Positions 1 to 5,211 of a stretch of DNA of 13,493 bases are shown piece after piece. The DNA lies in NCBI GenBank assembly GCA_958417225.1, contig CATZCM010000033.1, positions 1 through 13,493 on the forward strand, in the 5' to 3' direction. How positions within the stretch are numbered: position 1 is the stretch's first letter; every line of letters begins with the position of its first letter. This DNA is from an uncultured Eubacteriales bacterium. Lineage in GTDB: Bacteria > Bacillota > Clostridia > Oscillospirales > Acutalibacteraceae. The position numbers and the translations under genes are program-made. Below the pieces are notes generated by a model that was not told the origin of the DNA, ran no database searches, and saw nothing but the letters and a program-made list of their open reading frames with translations.

Positions 1-105
1 TACTATGGTATCTATTTCCCAATGCCCGAATTCAGTACGATTGTTGATTTCTTCGAGGCGTTATTCTATACTTGCTGCAAGATTCTTTTGTTTTGGTAAT
101 TTCAA
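1..105 (-). pseudogene. IS30-family transposase remnant (window edge, broken)
   Basis: Read on the minus strand, the first bases encode EINNRTEFGHWEIDTIV. This matches the conserved start of the IS30-family catalytic core, where the family usually has a stretch like RPEEINxRxEFGHWEGDTV. The same frame is cut by TAA at 61-63, just before the motif, and again at 106-108, and the residues between are only weakly transposase-like. The rest of the domain would lie to the left of the window. No start codon, terminal inverted repeat or target duplication is visible. This is a decayed fragment, not an active insertion sequence. The family call rests on one 17-residue motif. Confidence 0.65.
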
Positions 106-108
106 TTA

Positions 109-528
109 TACCACGTCTGCTAGAAACTTTTCTATGTGTCCTATTTCATTTTGCAGTGAACCTTAATTTTTTACTTAATCCTAAAAATAATTCCCTTTTT
201 ACATTTAAAACACAGTAAGCCCTTAAAACAATCAAGTAAAAATCAGTAGTCAGTATTTCCCACTATTCTGACAAATTAGAAATTTTCATCCGTAAGAAGC
301 GCGCTTCTCCGAACACACTATAAAAAAGACATCTGCTATTACTAACAGACATCCATCTAAAAATACAGAAATATAATTTAAACTACTGTAGCTCTTGACA
401 ATAAAACTTTGAATTCTAAAAAATTAAGAAAAGCCATAAATCGTCACAAAACAGTTTACAATCAAACAATAAGCTAAACGCAATTTTTTTTAGAAGACAC
501 GGTAAAATGGATAAACAGCGCTATTTGT
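109..528. other. AT-rich intergenic stretch, no gene recognised
   Basis: No open frame here has a ribosome binding site or a protein-like composition. It may include the decayed 5' part of the IS30-type transposase. Two small structures stand out: a perfect 14-bp palindrome AGAAGCGCGCTTCT at 295-308, and a minus-strand hairpin followed by a T run at 322-354, listed separately. Confidence 0.5.
322..354 (-). terminator. possible weak intrinsic terminator
   Basis: On the minus strand, arms GGATGTCTG (346-354) and CAGATGTCT (327-335) can form a 9-bp RNA stem that includes three G-U wobbles, followed by a run of T. The wobbles work only in the minus-strand transcript, which gives it direction. 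No gene ends just upstream, so it may be a backstop for the tRNA transcript or a relic of lost DNA. Confidence 0.35.
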
Positions 529-561
529 AAAAAATGCTACGGGCACGCATAGCTCGCAGCA
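529..561 (-). terminator. intrinsic terminator of tRNA-Gly
   Basis: Immediately after the encoded CCA of the tRNA, the minus strand carries TGCTGCGAGC (552-561), a 7-nt loop, and GCCCGTAGCA (535-544), followed by six T. The stem is 10 bp with one A-C mismatch and one G-U pair. Position and U tract fit a terminator dedicated to the tRNA. Confidence 0.8.
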
Positions 562-564
562 ATA

Positions 565-639
<75 letters not shown>

Positions 640-652
640 TCATCACGATATG

Positions 653-681
653 ATTATATCAAAACAAACCTCCAAAATCAA
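653..681 (-). promoter_or_regulatory. tRNA-Gly promoter
   Basis: The minus strand has TTGATT (676-681), a 17-bp spacer and TATAAT (653-658), which ends 13 bp before the tRNA 5' end. This is a near-consensus vegetative promoter. The -35 box coincides with the TGA (678-680) that closes the open frame extending past the upstream gene's TAG. Confidence 0.85.
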
Positions 682-791
682 GCACTTTTTAAAAAATCAG
701 CAAATTGCACTAAACTTGCCACAAAATCCGCCCTAGCAAAAGACTGAATAAAAATTTTTTTCTCCTGCTTTGTCACAAAAATATATTTCAA
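678..791 (-). other. open-frame extension beyond a TAG stop
   Basis: Past the TAG at 792-794 the same minus-strand frame stays open for 37 sense codons before TGA at 678-680. The translation is protein-like, with a C-terminal stretch FARADFVASLVQFADFLKSA that would make an amphipathic helix. It uses codons such as GCT, AGG, GCG and GAT that are not expected from random AT-rich sequence. No ribosome binding site precedes the in-frame GTG at 774-776, so an independent gene is less likely. The simplest reading is that the full gene once ended, or sometimes ends, at 678, and that the TAG is a nonsense mutation (for example CAG to TAG) or a readthrough site. An assembly or sequencing error could also explain it. 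Confidence 0.55.
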
Positions 792-1289
792 CTACAAAAG
801 CAGATCATAGTATTCTCTATTAAACTTTTTTATACATGCTATATACTCAGCAACACGAACATAGTTTTTTAGATCAAATTCATCAATACCTTGAAAAGCA
901 TATATTTCATCAGATAAAAGACAACTGCCCTCCACATGAACAAACCCCGTAATTAAATCAATCCCAATCAAAACCGGATTTTTACCCCAACAATCCTCCT
1001 GTAATTCATATATTAACTTTCCCGCACCGTCATTTCTCAATTTAAAAAATACTGGATCAGGAACTTGCATTGGTAACAACTTTTGTTTAAAGAACTCATT
1101 ACTAAGAACAGCATTTGAAACTAAACTTAAATATCTTTTGTCCATAAGCTCATCAAGTATATATTTATCAATTAAGTAATCTAACACCTCATGACTGCTT
1201 TTTTTATTTGGTACTAACTTATCTTTAAATCTTTTATAAATCTCTCTCCTCTCGACCAACTTCTTTTCCGTTACAATACTAGTAATCAC
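792..1289 (-). CDS. hypothetical protein, downstream of sbcD
   Basis: I do not recognise this protein. From the GTG at 1289 it is 165 aa with no signal peptide and no membrane segment. It has a basic helical N-terminus (VTEKKLVERREIYKRF), a mixed middle containing GKNPVLIGIDLITGFVHVEG, and a helical C-terminus. There is no Walker motif or coiled coil, so it is not SbcC. The start is set by GGAGGT at 1296-1301, 6 nt upstream of this GTG. An earlier in-frame GTG at 1325 would overlap the sbcD stop as GTGA and give 177 aa, but it has no ribosome binding site. The gene follows sbcD on the same strand with 32 bp between them, so cotranscription is likely and a DNA-repair link is only inferred. It is the only gene here ending in TAG, and its frame continues for 37 further codons, so it may be a truncated form of a protein of about 200 aa. 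Confidence 0.7.
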   Translation of the reverse strand: MITSIVTEKKLVERREIYKRFKDKLVPNKKSSHEVLDYLIDKYILDELMDKRYLSLVSNAVLSNEFFKQKLLPMQVPDPVFFKLRNDGAGKLIYELQEDCWGKNPVLIGIDLITGFVHVEGSCLLSDEIYAFQGIDEFDLKNYVRVAEYIACIKKFNREYYDLLL

Positions 1290-1295
1290 TTGTCT

Positions 1296-1301
1296 ACCTC
1301 C
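1296..1301 (-). promoter_or_regulatory. ribosome binding site deciding the 1289 start
   Basis: GGAGGT on the minus strand lies 6 nt before the GTG at 1289. It lies downstream of the alternative GTG at 1325, which has no such site, so the shorter protein is favoured. Confidence 0.75.
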
Positions 1302-1321
1302 AATTTTTATAGGACATTGCC

Positions 1322-2392
1322 TCACAAGTCTGATATTTTTTTCAGTTGTTCCCGTACCACATCTAAGTCATCATCTTCTGGATTCCATAAACAAATTTCT
1401 CTAAAAAAATCCATTATAATTTTTTCATCGTTAATTTTTTCCCCAAAGTCTTCAGAAATGTCCAAACTTTCAGTCAGTAACAAATCATTCGTTAAATTTA
1501 ATATATTCGGGTAATACACTCTCAGTTGCACAAGTGGCATGTAAATCGGTTCACTATCCTTAAGACAAATCAACATATAATCATCCGAAGGTTCCCTTTT
1601 AGCTACATTAATTATCTGCTTAAAATTTCCTTCAATTACCCGAAAATTATGCAAAGGACTATGTTCAACTGTATTTATACAATAAAGTCTATCCTTCACA
1701 CACAATTCAATGAATAACTTTTTTTCACTTGATTCATCAAAGAAAAATTGAAATGGCGAACCAGAATACACTACATTACTTTCAACTTTCTTATATGAAT
1801 GTATGTGTCCAAGTGCAACATAATCAAAGGCCTTAAACAATTCACTTTTCACGCAGTCCACACTACTAACAAATTCAGTATTATTTTTTCCACTTCGCGT
1901 CACGAAACCATGCGTTACAAGAATATTGAAAACATTCCGATCAATTTTTTCTGATATACTACGAATTTTAGTTTCATAATCATCTACATTCTCCATGAAC
2001 GGTAATGGATAAACAGCAAGTTTCGTTTTCCCAGAACAAAACCTGATCGGGTTCTCAGCAAACCTAAAATCAGAAACTATATGAATATTCTCTTTACTTA
2101 AAACATTTGCACCGATTGCAATCCTATCCTTACTATCATGATTTCCTGTAACCACCACTAACGGAACTTGCAAAGCATCCATATCCTGTATAAATTTATC
2201 AAATAAATGTATTGCATCTATTGACGCAATTGACTTATCAAAGACATCACCTGCAATAATCACTACATCTGGACGCTCTTCTATTATGTATGGCAATAAA
2301 GTATTATCAATAAAATGTTTCTGTTCCATTATCCAAGACCGACCATAAACCGTCTTCCCCAAGTGCCAATCTGATGTGTGTAATATTTTCAT
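1322..2392 (-). CDS. sbcD: exonuclease SbcCD subunit D (Mre11-type nuclease)
   Basis: This is the nuclease subunit of the SbcCD complex, a cytoplasmic Mre11-Rad50-type enzyme that cleaves DNA hairpins and protein-blocked ends, with SbcC as the ATPase partner. The calcineurin-like phosphoesterase motifs are complete: D8-x-H10 (TSDWHLG), GDVFD at 48-52, GNHD at 83-86, THG with H161, and GHIH at 195-198. The remainder is the less conserved capping and C-terminal region. Length is 356 aa, at the short end for the family. A near-consensus promoter lies about 40 bp upstream of the ATG, and a modest AAAGGG site precedes the start. In most genomes sbcC follows sbcD directly; here a short unrelated ORF follows instead, then a tRNA, so SbcC must be encoded elsewhere or be missing. 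Confidence 0.93.
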   Translation of the reverse strand: MKILHTSDWHLGKTVYGRSWIMEQKHFIDNTLLPYIIEERPDVVIIAGDVFDKSIASIDAIHLFDKFIQDMDALQVPLVVVTGNHDSKDRIAIGANVLSKENIHIVSDFRFAENPIRFCSGKTKLAVYPLPFMENVDDYETKIRSISEKIDRNVFNILVTHGFVTRSGKNNTEFVSSVDCVKSELFKAFDYVALGHIHSYKKVESNVVYSGSPFQFFFDESSEKKLFIELCVKDRLYCINTVEHSPLHNFRVIEGNFKQIINVAKREPSDDYMLICLKDSEPIYMPLVQLRVYYPNILNLTNDLLLTESLDISEDFGEKINDEKIIMDFFREICLWNPEDDDLDVVREQLKKISDL

Positions 2393-2429
2393 GCTTTCCC
2401 TTTCTATATAGGTTTTATATTTTTAGTTT

Positions 2430-2458
2430 ATTGTAACACAAAAATTCCCTACTGTCAA
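2430..2458 (-). promoter_or_regulatory. sbcD promoter
   Basis: The minus strand has TTGACA (2453-2458), a 17-bp spacer and TACAAT (2430-2435). Transcription would start near 2423, about 30 nt before the sbcD ATG, and would probably also cover the downstream hypothetical gene. Confidence 0.8.
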
Positions 2459-2576
2459 AATTTCAAAAGCTAGATAAAATTCACCCTATATTCGCTAAAA
2501 TATAGACATAGCAAAACCTGTAAGAACTCAAAAAGTAAGTTTGAACAACCAAATAAGTAAAAAAAATAATTTGTAA

Positions 2577-2605
2577 TTGACAAATTTATAGTATTATCAT
2601 ATAAT
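2577..2605 (+). promoter_or_regulatory. promoter of the flavodoxin-fold oxidoreductase gene
   Basis: TTGACA (2577-2582), 17 bp, and TATAAT (2600-2605) match the vegetative consensus exactly. The implied start near 2612 leaves a leader of about 125 nt before the ATG. The only visible structure in the leader is a small stem TTCG-TTAG-CGAA near 2630, too weak to call a riboswitch. Confidence 0.85.
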
Positions 2606-2736
2606 CAAATCATAAGTATTAATTTTATTTCGTTAGCGAATTTTACAAAACTTTAGGAAATTGCACTAGAAACAATAAACCGATATATAACCCCAAAATC
2701 TTTTTTCTACTTTGAAATTTAAGGAGTGAGTTTATT

Positions 2737-3429
2737 ATGAACATTGTCATCATAAACGGACAAAATCATAAAGGAAATACTTACCTTGTAGCACGCGAAC
2801 TTGCCGATAAAGTAGGCGGTGAAATTAAAGAATTCTTTTTACCCAAAGATTTCTCAAACCCGTGCACCGGGTGTAGCACATGTTTCAAAACCGATTTAAC
2901 ACATTGTCCACACTATGATCACTTACGTCCAATCACTGAAGCTATCGATTGGGCGGAATTAATTATTCTAGCAAGCCCCGTTTACGTATTTCACGCAACC
3001 GGACAAATGATGTCTTTACTCGATCACTATGGAACACGATGGATAGTACATCGGCCCGATAAAAAGATGTTTCACAAACAAGGAGTGTGTGTGTCAACAG
3101 CTGCCGGGGGCGGCATGAAAAGTACAAACAAAGATATGGCAGATAGTCTACTATTTTGGGGAGTGCCTAAAATATATAAGCTTGGATTTGGAGTCCGATC
3201 CTTAACCCCTGAAAACATCCCTGAAAGCATCCTTTCCAAAATTCATCATAAAACAGACAAATTATCGAAAAAGATTCGAAAAAATTCAAATCCAAAAACT
3301 CCGCACTTTAAAGCAAGATTCTGGTTTCACTTAGTTAGATTTCTACACTCTAAGAACACTTCCATCGAACCAGATTATTCTTACTGGGAAAAGCATGGAT
3401 GGCATGGAAAAAACAGACCTTGGAAATAA
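2737..3429 (+). CDS. flavodoxin-fold NAD(P)H-dependent FMN oxidoreductase
   Basis: This is a 230-aa cytoplasmic protein of the NADPH-dependent FMN reductase / flavodoxin-like family, expected to bind FMN and reduce a small-molecule or protein substrate that cannot be named. The N-terminus MNIVIINGQNHKGNTYLVA is the first beta strand and FMN phosphate loop. LIILASPVYVFHATGQMMSLLD (about 75-96) is the second conserved block of the family. A cysteine cluster at C43, C46, C49 and C57 follows the usual PCxGCxxC pattern. The tail YWEKHGWHGKNRPWK is the typical C-terminal signature of clostridial members. AAGGAG lies 10 nt before the ATG. The gene stands alone behind a strong promoter and converges on alr. 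Confidence 0.85.
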   Translation: MNIVIINGQNHKGNTYLVARELADKVGGEIKEFFLPKDFSNPCTGCSTCFKTDLTHCPHYDHLRPITEAIDWAELIILASPVYVFHATGQMMSLLDHYGTRWIVHRPDKKMFHKQGVCVSTAAGGGMKSTNKDMADSLLFWGVPKIYKLGFGVRSLTPENIPESILSKIHHKTDKLSKKIRKNSNPKTPHFKARFWFHLVRFLHSKNTSIEPDYSYWEKHGWHGKNRPWK

Positions 3430-3574
3430 AATATTCTAGGAAATAATATTATTAACAAATATCAAATGTAATTACTATAAGTAAAATCATCATATCAATA
3501 TATCAATTGCATTAAAATTCACTTTGATACATACCACACTACTTTGAATCTTATACATCTATTGTAAAACAGAT

Positions 3575-3695
3575 GGGTTTATTGCATAACAATTACAAAA
3601 TATCAACCCTTTCATAGATGAATTTGGCAGTTTCACCGATTTCTTTCTTGTAACTATCTATTTAATCAAAATCACGTCTACTATGTAACAAACCC
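3575..3695. mobile_element. candidate MITE-like element with imperfect terminal inverted repeats
   Basis: The left end reads GGGTTTATTGCATAACA. The right end, read inward on the minus strand, is GGGTTTGTTACATAGTA, matching at 13 of 17 positions. The similarity continues outward as AGAT on both sides, with one extra A on the right. A second copy of the inner motif, GTTATGCAA at 3706-3714, is the exact complement of TTGCATAAC at 3582-3590. The 121-bp interior encodes no complete protein, but a minus-strand frame reads SYKKEIGETAKFIYERVDIL before a stop, with another stop upstream, so it may be the relic of a larger element. No target duplication is evident. A decayed insertion sequence or a chance inverted repeat are alternatives. 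Confidence 0.4.
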
Positions 3696-3740
3696 TATCT
3701 ATAAAGTTATGCAAACACCAAATACTACTCAATCTAATAG

Positions 3741-3802
3741 AAATGGCTGTAGTTAATCCGATTTTTAAAATCGTTTTGCTACAGCCCATTTTATTTATTT
3801 TT
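3741..3802. terminator. large nested hairpin, probably a bidirectional terminator
   Basis: Outer arms GGCTGTAG (3745-3752) and CTACAGCC (3779-3786) pair perfectly. An inner stem CGATTTT/AAAATCG (3759-3773) sits inside the loop. The plus-strand side is followed by a T-rich tail. The minus-strand side begins just after the alr stop codon but has a poorer T tail. It lies between convergent genes, so it could end transcription from both the oxidoreductase gene and alr. Confidence 0.65.
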
Positions 3803-4912
3803 TCAAGTGGAAGTGATGTAATCACGAACAACACGATCTGATATAGTAGAAATGACTTCCCAACTAATAGTATTATATATTTTTGCTATATCTTCAACAG
3901 TAATTAAATTATTATCCCAGATGTATACATCGGTGCCATCCACAACCTCTCCATGAATATCCGTAACATCTACCATAAAACAATCCATGCATACGGTTCC
4001 TACGATTGGTGCAAGCTGGTTATTAATTACCACATGGCCGCGATTTGACATGCAACGACGGATACCGTCTGCATATCCGATAGGTACAGTAGCTATAACG
4101 GAAGGACGTTCTGTTATAAATGTACGTCCATAACTAATACTTGTACCGGGATTTACTTTTTTTATAAAAGATATTTTTGATTTAAGTTTGGTTACCGGTT
4201 TCAAAGAAATTTTATTTTTTAGATTCTCGGAGGGATAGTATCCGTACAATAAAAGACCTGGCCTAACCATATTAAAGTGTACTTGAGGGTAATTTAATAT
4301 AGCGGCGGAACTACAGCAATGTATGTATTTAAGGTTGGGAATTTCATTTTTAACAGAATCAACTGCAAATTTAAAAGATGATATTTGTTTTTGTGAATAT
4401 AAATCATCGCAATCAGCGCACGAAAAATGAGTATAAATGCCCTCGATTGAAACATTTGGGTATTTTTTTGCTTCGTTTACGTACTCTATTGCACGACTAG
4501 GATTTATTCCAGTTCGCCCCATGCCAGTACCGATTTCCATATGTATTCTAAATCTTTTTTCACTATGTTTAGCAAATTGCTTTAAAAATTCCACAGATCC
4601 AATTCCAGCAATTATATCGTACTTCGCTATGGAATCAAGTTCGTGTTCAAAAGGTTGGTTCAAAATAAAAATATCCCCATTGTACCCCAGTTCTCTCAAA
4701 CGGATAGCCTCATCAGTAATAGCAACCCCGACTATATTTACGCCTGCCTTTTCGAATATATCAAGCCTTTCGTTAATTTTAGTTCCGTAGGCATTATCCT
4801 TAATAATAGGCATAACAGTAACCTTTGGTCCAACAAATTGTTTTATAGCATTAATGTTATGAATAACGTTATTAATGTCGATTTGAAGCTTAGCTTCCCA
4901 AATTTTTTTCAT
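3803..4912 (-). CDS. alr: alanine racemase (PLP-dependent)
   Basis: The enzyme interconverts L- and D-alanine in the cytoplasm and supplies D-alanine for peptidoglycan. The fold-type III PLP domain begins with the cofactor lysine K38 in PIIKDNAYGT; most family members have KANAYG, so D39 is a small variation. Other family blocks are MGRTG (131-135), GIYTHFSCAD (158-167) and VRPGLLLYG (216-224). The catalytic tyrosine is Y261 in SYGRTF, and VGTVCMDCFMVD forms part of the second active-site region. Length is 369 aa, normal for the family. The ribosome binding site is weak: AAAGGG lies about 13 nt before the ATG. The gene appears to be monocistronic and divergent from glgP. Confidence 0.94.
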   Translation of the reverse strand: MKKIWEAKLQIDINNVIHNINAIKQFVGPKVTVMPIIKDNAYGTKINERLDIFEKAGVNIVGVAITDEAIRLRELGYNGDIFILNQPFEHELDSIAKYDIIAGIGSVEFLKQFAKHSEKRFRIHMEIGTGMGRTGINPSRAIEYVNEAKKYPNVSIEGIYTHFSCADCDDLYSQKQISSFKFAVDSVKNEIPNLKYIHCCSSAAILNYPQVHFNMVRPGLLLYGYYPSENLKNKISLKPVTKLKSKISFIKKVNPGTSISYGRTFITERPSVIATVPIGYADGIRRCMSNRGHVVINNQLAPIVGTVCMDCFMVDVTDIHGEVVDGTDVYIWDNNLITVEDIAKIYNTISWEVISTISDRVVRDYITST

Positions 4913-4945
4913 GCTTTAATTCATCCCTTTTCTAAAATTACTTTT

Positions 4946-4974
4946 ATTATACCACTTTACGTTATCTAAAACAA
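4946..4974 (-). promoter_or_regulatory. alr promoter
   Basis: The minus strand has TTGTTT (4969-4974), a 17-bp spacer and a perfect TATAAT (4946-4951), about 33 bp before the alr ATG. The -35 box is poor, so the promoter may be modest. Confidence 0.65.
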
Positions 4975-5011
4975 GAATTTTTATACTAACGATTAAATTT
5001 ATTTTTGGTAT

Positions 5012-5081
5012 AATTTCAAATAGAAATATCCTACACAAATTTGCGAAAATAATCATAAGTGGACTATACTTATTTGAAATT
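5012..5081. repeat. 11-bp inverted repeat pair upstream of glgP
   Basis: AATTTCAAATA (5012-5022) is the exact reverse complement of TATTTGAAATT (5071-5081). The left arm overlaps an extended -10-like sequence TGGTATAAT (5006-5014). The right arm lies just upstream of the glgP extended -10. The core half-site TTGAAA/TTTCAA recurs in the palindrome at 5097-5112, so the arms may be auxiliary operator sites. The function is inferred. Confidence 0.45.
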
Positions 5082-5084
5082 TTT

Positions 5085-5093
5085 TGCTATAAT
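5085..5093 (+). promoter_or_regulatory. glgP promoter, extended -10
   Basis: TGCTATAAT is an extended -10 element (TG at 5085-5086, TATAAT at 5088-5093). No good -35 is seen at 16-18 bp, as is common for extended -10 promoters. The start would fall near 5100, leaving a leader of about 110 nt. Confidence 0.65.
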
Positions 5094-5096
5094 GAA

Positions 5097-5112
5097 ATTG
5101 AAACTTTTCAAT
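5097..5112. promoter_or_regulatory. palindromic candidate operator at the glgP start site
   Basis: ATTGAAA-CT-TTTCAAT is a perfect 7-bp inverted repeat with a 2-bp centre. It starts 3 bp after the -10 box, so it covers the expected transcription start. The size and position resemble operators of LacI-family sugar regulators, but the regulator is not in the window and the identity is inferred. Confidence 0.5.
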
Positions 5113-5199
5113 ACTTACTTTTTATTAAACTGTTTTAGATGATAATTTAAATTAATTAGCATATACTGTCATTATGGAATTAATGTGATAAAAACAGGG

Positions 5200-5203
5200 A
5201 GGG
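5200..5203 (+). promoter_or_regulatory. ribosome binding site deciding the glgP start
   Basis: The purine-rich GGGAGGG run around 5198-5203 lies about 8-9 nt before the ATG at 5212. An upstream in-frame GTG at 5185 has no such site and would place the run inside the coding region, so the ATG is preferred. Confidence 0.75.
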
Positions 5204-5211
5204 TATGTCTC

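Noticed and set aside
395..400. Plus-strand TTGACA as a promoter
   Set aside because: No -10 hexamer occurs 16-18 bp downstream (the bases there are a run of A), and no gene follows on that strand.
792..794. Organism-wide reassignment of TAG to an amino acid
   Set aside because: The other eight protein genes read cleanly with the standard bacterial code and contain no in-frame TAG, so one site cannot support a changed code.
2486..2505. CTATATT/AATATAG hairpin upstream of sbcD as a regulatory site
   Set aside because: It is a 7-bp A/T stem upstream of the -35 box with no link to a known operator, and is expected by chance in such AT-rich DNA.
3430..3460. AATAATATTATT palindrome as a terminator of the oxidoreductase gene
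   Set aside because: The stem is entirely A/T and lacks a T tail; the hairpin at 3741-3802 is a much better candidate.
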